Below, one piece after another: positions 50,597 through 61,262 of a stretch of 64,000 nucleotides of DNA; position 1 is the stretch's first letter, and each line of letters begins with the position of its first letter. Position numbers and translations under genes: made by a program. The DNA is from Sphingomonas sp. CCH10-B3 (GTDB lineage: Bacteria; Pseudomonadota; Alphaproteobacteria; Sphingomonadales; Sphingomonadaceae). The stretch spans positions 62,001-126,000 of the forward strand of contig NZ_LSIJ01000061.1 of assembly GCF_001556185.1 (NCBI RefSeq). The letters run 5' to 3'. The notes below the pieces were generated by a model. It searched no databases, had not been told where the DNA came from, and saw nothing but the letters and a program-made list of their open reading frames with translations.

Positions 50597-52626
50597 TGCC
50601 CGCCGAGCTTGTCGATCTGCTGCCCGGCGGCGCTGGTGAACACGAAGCTGCTGACCCCCGCCTTGGTCAGATCATTGACGAACGCCTGCGCCTCGGCCGC
50701 CGATTTGAAAGGGCCGGCCAGCACGCGATTGGTGAAGCGCAGCGGCGTGGTCCAGCCCTGCTTGCCCCGGAATGCTGCCGGTGCCTTCGCCTTCACTGCC
50801 GCCCAGGCACGCGCAAGATCGCCCTCGCTCGATCCGCCGGCAACCTGCACCCAGATGCGCGACGGCGATGCCTTGGCAAGCGCAGCCTGCTTCTTCGCTT
50901 CGGCCTTTTCGGCTTCGGCTTTCTTTTTCTCTTCGGCCTTTTTCTTTTCCTCGGCCTTGCGGCGTGCCTCGACCTTGGGGTCGACGGGCTTCTCGGCCTT
51001 GGCGGCCGCGATCTCGACCGGCTTGTCGGATTTCTTGGCCGCAACGGCGGTGACCGGCTTGGGCTCGGGCTCGGGCTTGGCGGGGTCAGGCTTGGATGGC
51101 ACCGGCGTCGGCGCAGGCGCGGGTTCGCGCACCGGCGGCACATCGAGCTCGCGCGCGGGCACGCCGATATTGGCGATGATCTTCGCGAGTATCGTATCCT
51201 CGCGTCCGACTGGCCGTGCCGTCGGCGGGGTGCTTTGCGGAGGTGCCGCAGGAGTCGCCTCGACCTTGGCGGGCGCCGCCGCCGCGGGCTCGGGCGCTTT
51301 GCTGGCAGGCGGCGTCCGGGTTGCGTCGCCCGGCGCGGACGTCGGCACGATGGTGTCGGAGAAGCCGGGGCTTGCCGTCGCGGGAACCGAGGCGCGCGGT
51401 GTAGGCTCGGGTGCGGGGGGCGGCACGGGCGTAGCCGCAGGCACCACCGTCGACGCTTCCCTTGCTACCGCCTCGCTGGCTGGGGGGGATGGCGTTGCCG
51501 CAACCACGGCCGACGGTGTTGGTTTGGGCTGCGGCTCGACGACGGTCGGCTCGGGCTTGGGCGGTTCGGCCTTGGCGGGCATCGCCTTGGATGGTTCGGC
51601 CTTCGCAAGTTCCACCTTGGCGGGCGCGGGACCGGGCAGCGCGGCTGCAGGCCGCACGGGTTCAGGCTTGGGTGGCGCCGGGTCCGGGCGGCTCACTGGC
51701 GGCGGCGTGGCGGCTGCGATCTCCACCGGCTTTTCGCGCTGGACCTTGGGCTTGCGGTCGCGCCGGTCGGGCTTGGTGGCAGGCGCTACGGCGGCGACCA
51801 GCACCGCCGGCTTGGGTCGCACTTCGGGCGGGAGCGGCGGCAGCGACGGCGCCAGCCGCGCATCGGCCAGCCGCGCGGGCGTTGCCGTCACTTCGCCGAA
51901 ATGCACCGCCCAGGCGCGATCGACCGCGCTCAACTGCGGCAGCCGCTGAAAGAAGGGCTGAAGGTTTTCGCCCATCCCCGCGGGCAGCATCGTCCGCGCG
52001 ATCCGCTCGGCACCTGCGGTATCGCCCAGCATCGCCAACACAAAGGCACGCACTCGCCATGCCGCGCGGTCGCTTTGGCGCAGCAACGGGTCGATCTGTT
52101 CGAGCGCGCGCTCGCGATCCCCCGAAATGGCGAGCGACAGCGCATAGCGCCGCAACACTTCGGCATCATCGGCCTTGCGCTGGAGCGCCAGCCGGTAATC
52201 GCGCTGGGCGCGTCCCTGATCGCCGACCAGGTCGAACGCCAGCCCGCGATCGGCAGCATAATGATCGGACGAATAGCCATAAGCCTCGGCCTCGCCGAAC
52301 TTGCGCAGCGCCTCGCCGGGGCGTTCGAGCGCCAGCAGCACGCTGCCGATGCCCGCGCGCTGGCGCCCATTGTGCGGATCGACGCGTTCGGCGCGCGCGA
52401 AAAATGCTGCCGCCGCCGTGGTATCGCCCAGCTTGAGCGCGAGCTCGCCCGCGCTCAGCAGCGCGCTGAGATCAGTGGGGTTGCTGGCCAGCACGCGCAC
52501 TTCGGCGGCAAGCGCATCGGCGTCGGGTGCGGGTGGCGCCACGATTTCGGTCTGTGCCCGCGCAACCGATGGCGCCAGCAGCGCGGCACCGATCAGCAAT
52601 CGGGCAACATGTCGGTGAACCATCAT
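50593..52626 (-). CDS. Large exported TPR/SPOR-domain protein
   Basis: 677 residues. A signal peptide (ending VARAQ) is followed by TPR-like repeats (about residues 30-220). A long low-complexity region of Pro, Ala, Lys and Glu (about 275-590) contains repeated PAKAEP/KPEP and [10 protein letters not shown] units. The C-terminal SPOR domain (about 595-670, [18 protein letters not shown]) should target it to denuded glycan at the septum. The coiled KKAEEKKKA stretch just before SPOR may be helical. The low-complexity core explains the very long spurious antisense frames here. Confidence 0.85.
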   Translation of the reverse strand: MMVHRHVARLLIGAALLAPSVARAQTEIVAPPAPDADALAAEVRVLASNPTDLSALLSAGELALKLGDTTAAAAFFARAERVDPHNGRQRAGIGSVLLALERPGEALRKFGEAEAYGYSSDHYAADRGLAFDLVGDQGRAQRDYRLALQRKADDAEVLRRYALSLAISGDRERALEQIDPLLRQSDRAAWRVRAFVLAMLGDTAGAERIARTMLPAGMGENLQPFFQRLPQLSAVDRAWAVHFGEVTATPARLADARLAPSLPPLPPEVRPKPAVLVAAVAPATKPDRRDRKPKVQREKPVEIAAATPPPVSRPDPAPPKPEPVRPAAALPGPAPAKVELAKAEPSKAMPAKAEPPKPEPTVVEPQPKPTPSAVVAATPSPPASEAVAREASTVVPAATPVPPPAPEPTPRASVPATASPGFSDTIVPTSAPGDATRTPPASKAPEPAAAAPAKVEATPAAPPQSTPPTARPVGREDTILAKIIANIGVPARELDVPPVREPAPAPTPVPSKPDPAKPEPEPKPVTAVAAKKSDKPVEIAAAKAEKPVDPKVEARRKAEEKKKAEEKKKAEAEKAEAKKQAALAKASPSRIWVQVAGGSSEGDLARAWAAVKAKAPAAFRGKQGWTTPLRFTNRVLAGPFKSAAEAQAFVNDLTKAGVSSFVFTSAAGQQIDKLGGQ

Positions 52627-52724
52627 TCTGCCGCTGCTAAACGCCTTTGTCGTCGCAGCGGCAATGCCCCAGCCGCGTGGCGAACGCCAGAGCGACGCGC
52701 GCCAGCGGCAAAGCGGCGCGCGGC

Positions 52725-54221
52725 TTACTGGTTGTTCTGACGGTGCAGGAAGCGCGGAATGTCGAGCGGGTCGCGCTCGCCAGCCGCTTCGTCACGCGCG
52801 GCGGCCCGGGTCGCGCTCGACATGCGTTCGAACAGCGTCCCGCCCGTCTTGGGTCGGGGCGCGGCGTCCGCGAGCGGATCGCTCGGTTCGGCATCGACCG
52901 GCGCAGTCGGCGTCGCGACCGGCTCGGCTGGCGCACCCGCAGCCAGCCAGCGGCGGCGGGTTGCCGGTTCGGCGGGAGCCGGTTCGGGCGCCACAGCCTC
53001 ATCGACGAACACCGGCGCCGGGCCGCTGATCGGCATCGCTTCGGCACTGCCGAGCACGAGCTCGTCATCGGCAGCCGGTGTGGCGAGATCCTGAACTTCC
53101 TCGGGTTCGGACAGCTCGGGCGCGTCGATGCCGGCAGGCGCCACGAATACGGGGGCTGCCGTGGGCTCTTCGGCCTTCGGCTCGGCCTCCAGCGGGCGAC
53201 GCGGCGCACCGAAGCTGAAGCTGCGCGGCGCCTCCGGCACGGCCTGTGGCTTGGCGTCGGCTTCGATGCCGGTTGCGACCACCGACACGCGAATCTTGCC
53301 GTCGAGGCCGGAATTGAACGCCGATCCCCAGATGATGTTGGCATCAGGATCGACCAGCTCGCGAATGTGGTTCGCGGCTTCATCAACTTCGAGCAGGCGC
53401 ATGTCCTCGCCACCGGTGATCGAGATGATCACGCCCTTGGCGCCCTGCATGCTGACACCATCGAGCAGCGGGTTGTTGATTGCCTTTTGCGCGGCCACGA
53501 TCGCGCGGTCGTCGCCTTCGGCTTCGCCCGTGCCCATCATTGCCTTGCCCATCTCCTGCATGACGGAACGGACGTCGGCGAAATCGAGGTTGATCAGGCC
53601 GGGCATGACCATCAGGTCGGTGATGCCGCGCACGCCCTGCTGCAGCACCTCGTCCGCCATCTCGAACGCTTCCTTGAAGGTCGTGTTCGCATTGGCGATC
53701 AGGAACAGGTTCTGGTTGGGAATGACGATCAGCGTATCGACATATTTCTGCAGTTCCTCGATGCCCGCGTCGGCGCTCTTGGCGCGGCGGCTGCCTTCGA
53801 AAGCGAACGGCTTGGTGACCACGCCGACCGTCAGGATGCCCATGTCGCGCGCAGCCTTGGCGATGACCGGTGCCGCCCCCGTGCCAGTGCCGCCGCCCAT
53901 GCCGGCGGCGATGAAGCACATATGCGCGCCTTCGAGCAGCTTGGTGATCGACTCGATCGTCTCTTCGGCGGCCGCCCGACCGATTTCGGGCCGCGACCCG
54001 GCGCCGAGGCCTTGGGTGATCTTCGCTCCCAGCTGCACGCGTTGCGGCGCGGAGGATTGCTTCAGCGCCTGAGCATCGGTGTTGGCAACCAGAAAATCGA
54101 CACCCTGCACACCCGCGCGCATCATGTTACTGATGGCGTTGCCGCCCGCGCCACCGACGCCCACCACCGCAATACGCGGGGTCAGCTCATCAACTTCGGG
54201 TGGAAGAAATTCGATACTCAT
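52725..54221 (-). CDS. ftsZ: Cell division GTPase FtsZ
   Basis: 498 residues from the ATG at 54221 ([20 protein letters not shown]); 18 open codons upstream are unlike FtsZ. The tubulin signature [13 protein letters not shown] and T7-loop region [11 protein letters not shown] are intact. After the GTPase core (to about 320) comes a ~160-residue Pro/Ala/Glu-rich linker and the conserved C-terminal peptide [13 protein letters not shown], which binds FtsA. It forms the Z-ring. It is the last gene of the dcw cluster and has a 119-base upstream gap for its own promoter. Confidence 0.97.
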   Translation of the reverse strand: MSIEFLPPEVDELTPRIAVVGVGGAGGNAISNMMRAGVQGVDFLVANTDAQALKQSSAPQRVQLGAKITQGLGAGSRPEIGRAAAEETIESITKLLEGAHMCFIAAGMGGGTGTGAAPVIAKAARDMGILTVGVVTKPFAFEGSRRAKSADAGIEELQKYVDTLIVIPNQNLFLIANANTTFKEAFEMADEVLQQGVRGITDLMVMPGLINLDFADVRSVMQEMGKAMMGTGEAEGDDRAIVAAQKAINNPLLDGVSMQGAKGVIISITGGEDMRLLEVDEAANHIRELVDPDANIIWGSAFNSGLDGKIRVSVVATGIEADAKPQAVPEAPRSFSFGAPRRPLEAEPKAEEPTAAPVFVAPAGIDAPELSEPEEVQDLATPAADDELVLGSAEAMPISGPAPVFVDEAVAPEPAPAEPATRRRWLAAGAPAEPVATPTAPVDAEPSDPLADAAPRPKTGGTLFERMSSATRAAARDEAAGERDPLDIPRFLHRQNNQ

Positions 54222-54340
54222 CGCCCTGTCTCCGCCTTGGCGTTTCCGCTCAGCCCCCATACGCACTCGGGACATTTACCAACTGTTCGCACGAAGCTTG
54301 GGGCGACTCTAGCGAAAACCGCCCCCGCTGTCGCATTTCT

Positions 54341-55606
54341 TTAATAATTTGTGCGGAAAGTCTGCAACAGCTTCAACAGCCACGCAAATCCGCTCGGTCG
54401 ATAGACGATCTGGTCTGGCGACGGTAACGCCCGCAAATCCATGGGGTTCGCCGCCGCATAATAGGCAAGCCCGGCGAGCGTCGCAAAGGCCGGTCCGGCA
54501 TGCGCTTCGGGCAGCGCGGTCAGGCCGCGCGGGCGCCCGACCCGCACCGATCGACCGAGCGCGGCCTGCGCATAATCGGCGATCCCCTTCAGCTCGGCAC
54601 CACCGCCGGTCAGCACGACTTGCCGCCCGACCGGCCCGTCAAAGCCCAGATCCTTCAGCGCGCGCTGGATTTCGCCCATCAGGTGGTCGAGCCGCTGGCG
54701 GATCACCGCAATCAGCTGGGCCTTGGTGATGCGCGCCCCGTCGGTCGCTTCTTCCTCGGCCGAAATCGGCGCGACGTCGATCATGTCGTGATTGTCGCGC
54801 GGGGAGGCATTGGCCGAGCCATGGAAGCATTTCATCCGCTCCGCCTGCGCGCGCCGCGTGCCAAAGGCACTGGCGATGTCGTCGGTGATGTCAGCCGCGC
54901 CGATCGGGATCGAGGTCAGCCCGACCAACATCCCGCCGGCGAACAGCGAAACATTGGTGATGCCCGCGCCAAGTTCGACCAGCGCCACGCCCAGCTCGCG
55001 CTCCTCGTCGGACAGGCAGGCCATGCCGGTCGCAACCGGCGCGGCGATGATCGACTTCACTTCCAGATGCGCCGACCGCACACACAAATCGAGGTTGCGG
55101 ACCGGCGACCCTTCTGCAGCAACCACATGGACGTGCACCCCGAGCCGATCGGCGTGCAGCCCGAGCGGCTTTTTCACGCCCTGCACCCGGTCAAGCGTAT
55201 AAAGCGTCGGCTGCGCGTGCAGCACCATGCGCCCGGCCGGATCAATCGAATCACGCGCGGCCTGCAGCAGATCGTCGATATCGGCCTGCTCGACGCGGTG
55301 GCCGCCAAGCTCGACTTCGACCGACGCGACGTCGGACACCAGCCCGCCCGCCGAAAAGCCGACCCAGACATTCTCGATATTGAGCCCGGCAATCCGCTCG
55401 GCCTGTTCAACGGCCTCGCGCACCGCGACTTCGGTTGCGGCCATGTCGGCGATGTAACCGCGCTTGACGCCGCGGCTTTCGCGCTGGCCGGTGCCGAGCA
55501 CGATCAGCTCGCCGCCATCGCCGCGCTGGGCGATCATCGCCGAAACCTTGGAAGAACCGATATCGAGCGCGGTGATCAACCCGTCAGGTGCTGCCTTTGC
55601 CATCAT
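54341..55606 (-). CDS. ftsA: Cell division protein FtsA
   Basis: 421 residues of the actin fold. ALDIGSSKVSAMIA is the phosphate-1 motif, and QVVLTGGGAELKGIADYA is the adenosine motif. The C-terminal amphipathic helix (SGFAWLLKLLQTF) anchors it to the membrane. It tethers FtsZ and recruits later division proteins. Its start overlaps the ftsQ stop by 3 bases. Confidence 0.96.
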   Translation of the reverse strand: MMAKAAPDGLITALDIGSSKVSAMIAQRGDGGELIVLGTGQRESRGVKRGYIADMAATEVAVREAVEQAERIAGLNIENVWVGFSAGGLVSDVASVEVELGGHRVEQADIDDLLQAARDSIDPAGRMVLHAQPTLYTLDRVQGVKKPLGLHADRLGVHVHVVAAEGSPVRNLDLCVRSAHLEVKSIIAAPVATGMACLSDEERELGVALVELGAGITNVSLFAGGMLVGLTSIPIGAADITDDIASAFGTRRAQAERMKCFHGSANASPRDNHDMIDVAPISAEEEATDGARITKAQLIAVIRQRLDHLMGEIQRALKDLGFDGPVGRQVVLTGGGAELKGIADYAQAALGRSVRVGRPRGLTALPEAHAGPAFATLAGLAYYAAANPMDLRALPSPDQIVYRPSGFAWLLKLLQTFRTNY

Positions 55607-56526
55607 GCGTCCTTGTCGCGGAGAGTGTCGATGCGTTCGGCGGCCGATGTGTCGGTGATCGAGCGCGGCCCGGCGAGCCCCGGCTTGCGCGCCACCAGGC
55701 GCGTCGGATCGCGCAGGTCGAAACGCACCCAGCCGCGCCCGAGCAATTGGCGGCTGCTGTCGATATCGGCGAACTTGACCAGCGCGCGCTGCGGCATCTC
55801 CTCGGGCAGCGCCAGCGTTTCGCCGGTTGCGAACAGCAAGTCCCAGCGGCGGTTACCGACCCAGGTTGCCGCGCGGACCAGCGGCCGCAGCGACGGCGTC
55901 GCATCGAGCAGCGCGCGATAGGCAGCGACCTGTTGATTAGCCCCGTCACCGATCAGCAGCGGTAGATCGGGCAGTTTTTCGGGCACGACCTGCTCGAGCG
56001 TGATGCCCTTTGCGTCGATCAGATCGAGCCGACCCTGATGCTGCCACACCGCCACTGGCTGGCGCTCGACAATGTGGATGACAAGCTTGTCGGGCAGCCG
56101 CCGTGACACCTGCGCATCGGCAACCCAGCCATAGCGCAGCAGCCGCGCGCGGACTTCGTGCAGGTCAACAAGCGGCATCGCGCGCGATTGCTGATCGAGC
56201 ACGACCGCGGCGATCGCCGCCTCGCTCAGCCGCCGCGCGCCGGTGGTCTCGATCTGCTTCACACGAAAGCCGGCGGCGCCGACTCCTTCGGCGAGCGCGA
56301 CCCCCGCTGCCTGCGGCACCCCGAACAGCGTCGACAGGCCGACCGCGCCGGCCAGCACCATCGCCATGATCGTCCAGGTCGCGATCCGCTGGAGCGTGCG
56401 TTCGGACACCGGCAGCATCAGCAGCAGCCGGTCGATCGTCGATTGCTTGCGCACGGCGGGCACGCGGCGGCCGGACTGGACCGGGCGGCGTTGCGGCGGG
56501 GCGCCACGGCGGATCGTCTTGGTCAT
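55603..56526 (-). CDS. ftsQ: Cell division protein FtsQ
   Basis: 307 residues from the ATG at 56526, overlapping the ddlB stop by 4 bp; the open frame extends far upstream through ddlB but is spurious there. The cytoplasmic N-terminus is very basic. One membrane helix lies near residues 48-70 (IATWTIMAMVLAGAVGLS), followed by a POTRA domain (FRVKQIETTGARRLSEAAIA) and the FtsQ beta domain. It bridges cytoplasmic and periplasmic divisome parts. Confidence 0.94.
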   Translation of the reverse strand: MTKTIRRGAPPQRRPVQSGRRVPAVRKQSTIDRLLLMLPVSERTLQRIATWTIMAMVLAGAVGLSTLFGVPQAAGVALAEGVGAAGFRVKQIETTGARRLSEAAIAAVVLDQQSRAMPLVDLHEVRARLLRYGWVADAQVSRRLPDKLVIHIVERQPVAVWQHQGRLDLIDAKGITLEQVVPEKLPDLPLLIGDGANQQVAAYRALLDATPSLRPLVRAATWVGNRRWDLLFATGETLALPEEMPQRALVKFADIDSSRQLLGRGWVRFDLRDPTRLVARKPGLAGPRSITDTSAAERIDTLRDKDA

Positions 56527-57464
56527 GCCTCCTCCTGCTGGTCTTGCGTTAGGGCTTCGTCGATGATGGCCTGGACAAGCGCCGGGTAGCTCATCCCCCG
56601 ATGGCGCGCCTGTTCGGGGACGAGGCTCAACGGCGTCATGCCCGGCTGGGTGTTGACTTCGAGCAGGAACAGCCCGCCGACGCCCCGGCTGTCGTCCCAG
56701 CGGAAATCGGCGCGGCTCGCGCCCTTGCAGCCGAGCAGCCGGTGCGCCTCCAGCGCGATCCGTTCGCACGCCTGCGCGATCTCGTCGGGGATCGGCGCGG
56801 GATAAAGGTGCTCGGTCATGCCGTCGGTATATTTGGCGTCGTAATCGTAGAAGCCGCTCTTCGGGCGCAACTCGGTAACGCCGAGCGCCTCGCGGCCCAG
56901 AACGGCCGTCGTCAGCTCGCGCCCGCGAATGAAGGGCTCGGCGAGCAGTTCGTCGAACTCGGCCCACGGCCCGCGGGTGTCGCGGCCGATCGGGTTGCCG
57001 TAATTGCCCTCGTCGGTGATGATCGCGACGCCGACCGACGATCCTTCGTTGACGGGCTTGAGCACATAGGGGCGCGGCAGCGGGTCGTGCTCGAACAATT
57101 CCTCGGTCCTGACGATGCGACCGCCGGGCATCGGGATGCCGTGGGGGACGAGCAGCATCTTGGTGAGCTGCTTGTCGATCGCGATCACCGACGCGACCTG
57201 GCCCGAGTGGGTGTATTTGAGGCCCATCAGGTCGAGCATGCCCTGCACCGATCCGTCCTCGCCGGGGGTGCCGTGGAGCGCGTTGAACACGACATCGGGC
57301 GCGGCATCGGCGAGTTTTTGCGCGACGTCGCGGCCCATGTCGATCCGGGTGACACGGTGACCGAGCGATTCGAGCGCCTCGGCGACGCCGCTGCCCGAGG
57401 CCAGCGACACCTCGCGCTCGGCGGACCACCCGCCCATCAGGACGGCGACATGGAGCTTGGTCAT
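56523..57464 (-). CDS. ddlB: D-alanine--D-alanine ligase
   Basis: 313 residues of the ATP-grasp fold. Landmarks are VLMGGWSAEREVSLASG, FNALHGTPGEDGSVQG, PYVLKPVNEGSSVGVAI and LFLLEVNTQPGMTPLSL. It makes the D-Ala-D-Ala end of the peptidoglycan stem peptide. It is followed by ftsQ with a 4-bp overlap and preceded by a 130-base gap that contains a REP-like repeat. Confidence 0.96.
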   Translation of the reverse strand: MTKLHVAVLMGGWSAEREVSLASGSGVAEALESLGHRVTRIDMGRDVAQKLADAAPDVVFNALHGTPGEDGSVQGMLDLMGLKYTHSGQVASVIAIDKQLTKMLLVPHGIPMPGGRIVRTEELFEHDPLPRPYVLKPVNEGSSVGVAIITDEGNYGNPIGRDTRGPWAEFDELLAEPFIRGRELTTAVLGREALGVTELRPKSGFYDYDAKYTDGMTEHLYPAPIPDEIAQACERIALEAHRLLGCKGASRADFRWDDSRGVGGLFLLEVNTQPGMTPLSLVPEQARHRGMSYPALVQAIIDEALTQDQQEEA

Positions 57465-57483
57465 GCTCTCACCCCCATCATGC

Positions 57484-57578
57484 CGTCATTCCCGCGAAAG
57501 CGGGAAGCCATAATCTGTGCGACTGAGACCAAGAATAAGGGGCCGTGCGTATGGATCCCCGCCTGCGCGGGGATGACG
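57484..57578. repeat. REP-like inverted repeat element between ddlB and murB
   Basis: About 95 bases. The left end CCGTCATTCCCGC and the right end GCGGGGATGACGG are inverted copies (12 of 13 bases). Each half can also fold alone (CCCGC-GAAA-GCGGG; ATCCCCGC-CTGC-GCGGGGAT). The pattern resembles the dispersed intergenic palindromes common in sphingomonads and other alphaproteobacteria. Confidence 0.65.
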
Positions 57579-57594
57579 GTGACATCGATCACGC

Positions 57595-58491
57595 TCACGA
57601 CCCCACCCCCACGCGCTGAATTTCCCACTCGAGTTCTACCCCGCTCGTCGCCTTCACCCGCTTCCTCACTTCTTCGCCCAGCGCCTCGATGTCGGTGCTT
57701 GTCGCCGCGCCGAGGTTGAGCAGGAAATTGCAATGCTTCTCGCTCACCTGCGCATCGCCGATCCGAAGGCCCCGGCATCCGGCGGCGTCGATCAATTCCC
57801 ACGCCTTGCGGCCATCAGGGTTCTTGAAGGTCGACCCACCGGTCTTGCTGCGCAGCGGCTGCGATTCCTCGCGGGCAGCGGCGATCCGGTCCATCTCGGC
57901 CTGAATCGCCGCGGGCTCGCCGGGGGTACCCTGAAAGGTCGCTTCGACCACGATCGCGCCTTCGGGCAACGTTGAGTGACGATAGGTATAGCCGAGCGCA
58001 TCGACCGGGAGCATCCGAACGGACCCGTCGCGCAGCACCACGACGCACGACACCAGCACGTCCTTGGTCTCGCGGCCATAAGCGCCGCCGTTCATCCTCA
58101 CGAACCCGCCGACCGTGCCGGGAATGCTGCGCAAAAACTCGAGCCCCGCAATCCCTGCATCGCGCGCGGTCGAGGACACCAGAATGCCCGACGCGCCGCC
58201 GCCGCAGACCAGCGTCTCGCCATCCGCGCGCGCAAAAGCAAAAGGCTTGCCGAGCCGCACCACCACGCCGCGCCAGCCGCCATCGCGCACGATCAGGTTG
58301 GAGCCGAGCCCGAGCGCCATCACCGGCACCGCCGGATCGAGCCGGACCAAAAACGAGCTCAAGTCATCGACATCGGCCGGCTCGAACAGCCACTGCGCGT
58401 CCCCGCCCGACTTGAACCACACCAGCGGCGCAAGCGGTGTGTCGGCGCTCAGCTTCCCGCGCACGTCTGGCAAGGCAAGCGTCGTCGCCAC
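57595..58491 (-). CDS. murB: UDP-N-acetylenolpyruvoylglucosamine reductase
   Basis: 298 residues from GTG at 58491, which shares a base with the stop of the small gene upstream. FAD-binding blocks are LGLGSNLIVRDGGW, GGGASGILVSS and IPGTVGGFVRMNGGAYG. SGGSTFKNP in the standard family appears here as KTGGSTFKNPDG, with the catalytic serine position intact. It reduces the enolpyruvyl group to give UDP-MurNAc. Confidence 0.96.
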   Translation of the reverse strand: MATTLALPDVRGKLSADTPLAPLVWFKSGGDAQWLFEPADVDDLSSFLVRLDPAVPVMALGLGSNLIVRDGGWRGVVVRLGKPFAFARADGETLVCGGGASGILVSSTARDAGIAGLEFLRSIPGTVGGFVRMNGGAYGRETKDVLVSCVVVLRDGSVRMLPVDALGYTYRHSTLPEGAIVVEATFQGTPGEPAAIQAEMDRIAAAREESQPLRSKTGGSTFKNPDGRKAWELIDAAGCRGLRIGDAQVSEKHCNFLLNLGAATSTDIEALGEEVRKRVKATSGVELEWEIQRVGVGS

Positions 58492-58688
58492 TATTTGCCG
58501 ACCCCCCAGATTTTCGCCCAGGCGCTCATCGCGTCCATATTCGCTTTGGCGACTTTCTGCCCGGCTTCCTGCATCTTCACCATCGTCGCGCCCGCACCCA
58601 GCACCTGCTGCCCGGCCGTGAGCGATGCCTTTTGCGCGTCGAGCATCTGCTTCTGAAGCTTGATCGATGCGGTGAACCAGTCGGTCAT
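58491..58688 (-). CDS. Small phasin-like protein between murC and murB
   Basis: 65 residues from the ATG at 58688, with GAAGG four bases upstream and a 4-bp overlap with the murC stop; its TAG stop shares one base with the murB GTG. The sequence [20 protein letters not shown] and the following [21 protein letters not shown] are amphipathic helices without signal or membrane segment. Phasin-like proteins have similar repeats. The tight coupling on both sides argues for a real gene in the dcw operon. Function unknown. Confidence 0.75.
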   Translation of the reverse strand: MTDWFTASIKLQKQMLDAQKASLTAGQQVLGAGATMVKMQEAGQKVAKANMDAMSAWAKIWGVGK

Positions 58689-60091
58689 GCTGCCTTCTCC
58701 ATGATGACCCCCGCCAACCCCGCCGCCCATTTCGTAATGTCGCCCGCCCCCAAGCAAATGACCTGATCGCCCGGCGCCAATATCCCCGCGAGCGTCTTCG
58801 CCAGAGCGTCGGCATCGGCAATCACTGCCGCCGAGCGATGCCCGCGCAGCGCAATCCGCTCGACAAGCGCTTCGGCACTCACGCCATCGACCGGCGCTTC
58901 GCCCGCCGCATAGACCGGTGTCACGAACACCATGTCGGCGTCGTTGAACGCCTGCGCGAAATCGTCCATCAGCCCGCCCAGCCGCGAATAGCGATGCGGC
59001 TGCATCACCGCGATCACCCGGCCTTGAGCGCCCTCACGCGCCGCCGAGAGCACCGCGCGGATTTCGACCGGGTGATGCGCATAATCATCGACGATCACCG
59101 CGCCCTTCGCCTCGCCGACCCGCGTGAAGCGCCGCTTGACCCCGCCGAACTTGGCAAAGCCGTCGCGGATCGTCGCATCGTCGATCCCCAGCTCCAGCGC
59201 CACGCCAATCGCCGCGAGCGCATTCTGGACATTGTGCCGCCCCGGCATCGGCAGCTCGATTCCCTCGATCGAGCGCACCGCACCATCGCGCACGCGCACG
59301 ACCGTGTCGAAGCGATTGCCGCCCGCAAACGGCGTCACATTCACCCCGCGCACATCGGCCTGCGCGGCAAAGCCATAAGTCACCACCCGCCGGTCGCGCA
59401 CGCGCGGGATGATGTTCTGCACTTCGGGATGATCGAGGCACAACAATGCCGCGCCATAGAAGGGCACATTCTCGACAAATTCGACGAACGCGTCTTTCAC
59501 CGCATCGAAAGAGCCATAATGGTCGAGATGTTCGGGATCGATGTTGGTGACGACCGCGATCGTGCCATCGAGCCGTAGGAAGCTGCCGTCGCTTTCGTCG
59601 GCCTCCACCACCATCCAGTCGCTCGCGCCGAGCCTCGCGTTCGAGCCATAGCTGTTGATGATGCCGCCGTTGATCACGGTCGGGTCGATCCCGCCCGCGT
59701 CGAGCAGCGCCGCGACCATGCTCGTCGTCGTCGTCTTGCCGTGCGTGCCCGCGACCGCGACGGTCGATTTCAGCCGCATCAGCTCGGCCAGCATTTCGGC
59801 GCGCCGCACCACCGGCAGCCGCCGCGCATAGGCCGCCTCGACTTCGGGATTGTCGCGCCTGATCGCGGTCGAGGTCACCACCACCGCCGCATCGCCCAGA
59901 TTTTCGGCATGGTGGCCGATGTGGACGGCAATCCCCTTGGCGCGCAGCCCGGCAATCACATAACCCTCGGCGACGTCCGAGCCCTGCACGCGGTAGCCGA
60001 GATTGTGCATCACTTCGGCGATGCCCGACATGCCGATCCCGCCGATGCCGATGAAATGGATCGTGCCGATATCGGTCGCGACGCCGCGCAT
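58685..60091 (-). CDS. murC: UDP-N-acetylmuramate--L-alanine ligase
   Basis: 468 residues. The N-terminal Rossmann motif is [20 protein letters not shown], the ATP site is [20 protein letters not shown], and [15 protein letters not shown] is the C-terminal signature. It adds L-Ala to UDP-MurNAc. Complete. Confidence 0.97.
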   Translation of the reverse strand: MRGVATDIGTIHFIGIGGIGMSGIAEVMHNLGYRVQGSDVAEGYVIAGLRAKGIAVHIGHHAENLGDAAVVVTSTAIRRDNPEVEAAYARRLPVVRRAEMLAELMRLKSTVAVAGTHGKTTTTSMVAALLDAGGIDPTVINGGIINSYGSNARLGASDWMVVEADESDGSFLRLDGTIAVVTNIDPEHLDHYGSFDAVKDAFVEFVENVPFYGAALLCLDHPEVQNIIPRVRDRRVVTYGFAAQADVRGVNVTPFAGGNRFDTVVRVRDGAVRSIEGIELPMPGRHNVQNALAAIGVALELGIDDATIRDGFAKFGGVKRRFTRVGEAKGAVIVDDYAHHPVEIRAVLSAAREGAQGRVIAVMQPHRYSRLGGLMDDFAQAFNDADMVFVTPVYAAGEAPVDGVSAEALVERIALRGHRSAAVIADADALAKTLAGILAPGDQVICLGAGDITKWAAGLAGVIMEKAA

Positions 60092-60101
60092 CTATCGCCC
60101 C

Positions 60102-61262
60102 TTACGCATAGGCGGTCTGGTCGCCGAACTTCACGCGCCGCGTCGCCCCGACCAGATCGGGAGCCGAGGGCGCATCGAGGCTTTCGACCAGATCGGCGAG
60201 ATCGCGCACCGCATCGGGCCGCCCGCAGCTGCGCGCGCGTCCGGCGGCATTTTCGAGCGCGGTCGGGTCGAGCCCCAGCTTCTGCATCTGCTTGGCGAGT
60301 TCGATCGGGGTGAAGCTGCGCTGCGGGATCGTCCGCGCGCCGCCCGCCTGCGTCATCTCGCGGGCATTGGCGGTCTGGTGGTCGTCGGTCGCGCTCGGCA
60401 GCGGGATCAGGATCGCGGGGCGCCCGGCGCAGGTCAGTTCGGCAAGCGTCGACGCGCCCGCGCGCGCGATCACGATATGCGCCCAGGCGAGCTGTTCGGG
60501 CAGATCGGGCAGATAGGTCGCCAGCTCGGCCGCGATCGACAGATCGGCATATTTGGCGCGTGCGGCATCGATATCCTCGATCCGCGCCTGATGCGTCACC
60601 TGCAAGCGACGGCGGAAGCTGATCGGCAATAGCGCGAGGCCGTCGGGGACGACTTCGGACAGCACGCTCGCGCCCTGGCTGCCGCCGGTCACCAGCACGC
60701 GGAAAATGCCGTCTTCCTCGAGCAGCGGGTAGGGCCGCTCGCGCAGTAGCCGCACCGACTCGCGAACCGGATTGCCGACCAGATGTGTCTTCTCGCGATG
60801 CTTGGGAGCAAGCCGCTCGACATCGGGATAGGACGTCGCGATTGCGCTCACCTTGCCCGCCACCAGCCGGTTGACGCGCCCCAGTACGGCATTCTGCTCA
60901 TGGACCGCGGTCGGAATGCCGAGCGCAAAGGCGCCGAGCAGCGCGGGCAGCGCGGGATAACCGCCGAAGCCGATCACGGCGGCGGGGCGCTGCGCCTTGA
61001 ACAGATCGATGGTCATGCGGCGCCCGGCAAGCATCGCACTCCCCGCGCGCACCCAGCCGACCGGCCCGCCACTCAGCCGCCCGGCGGGAACGATATGCGT
61101 TTCGATGCCGTCGAACAGCCCGGGAAAACGCACGCCGCGCTCGTCGCTGACCAGCGCCACCGAATGGCCGCGTGCGATCAATTCGGCGGCAAGTGCGGCG
61201 GCGGGAACCATGTGCCCGCCGGTGCCACCGGCAGCGAGGACGAAGTGGCGGCTGCGGCTCAT
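60102..61262 (-). CDS. murG: UDP-GlcNAc:lipid I transferase
   Basis: 386 residues from the ATG at 61262, overlapping the ftsW stop. The glycosyltransferase-B fold shows LAAGGTGGHMVPAAALA at the N-terminus, GFGGYPALPALL, HEQNAVLGRVNR, VTGGSQGASVL and ARAGASTLAELT. It converts lipid I to lipid II on the inner membrane. Complete. Confidence 0.96.
   Translation of the reverse strand: MSRSRHFVLAAGGTGGHMVPAAALAAELIARGHSVALVSDERGVRFPGLFDGIETHIVPAGRLSGGPVGWVRAGSAMLAGRRMTIDLFKAQRPAAVIGFGGYPALPALLGAFALGIPTAVHEQNAVLGRVNRLVAGKVSAIATSYPDVERLAPKHREKTHLVGNPVRESVRLLRERPYPLLEEDGIFRVLVTGGSQGASVLSEVVPDGLALLPISFRRRLQVTHQARIEDIDAARAKYADLSIAAELATYLPDLPEQLAWAHIVIARAGASTLAELTCAGRPAILIPLPSATDDHQTANAREMTQAGGARTIPQRSFTPIELAKQMQKLGLDPTALENAAGRARSCGRPDAVRDLADLVESLDAPSAPDLVGATRRVKFGDQTAYA

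Noticed and set aside
49748..52740. Very long plus-strand open frames over dgt, the SPOR protein and ftsZ
   Set aside because: They lie antisense to well-supported genes; high GC and the Pro/Ala/Lys repeats remove stop codons, and the translated sequences are Arg/Gly/Ser-rich without domains.
57461..57802. Open frame across the ddlB-murB gap
   Set aside because: It runs through the REP-like palindrome and into murB in another frame; no ribosome site or recognisable protein.
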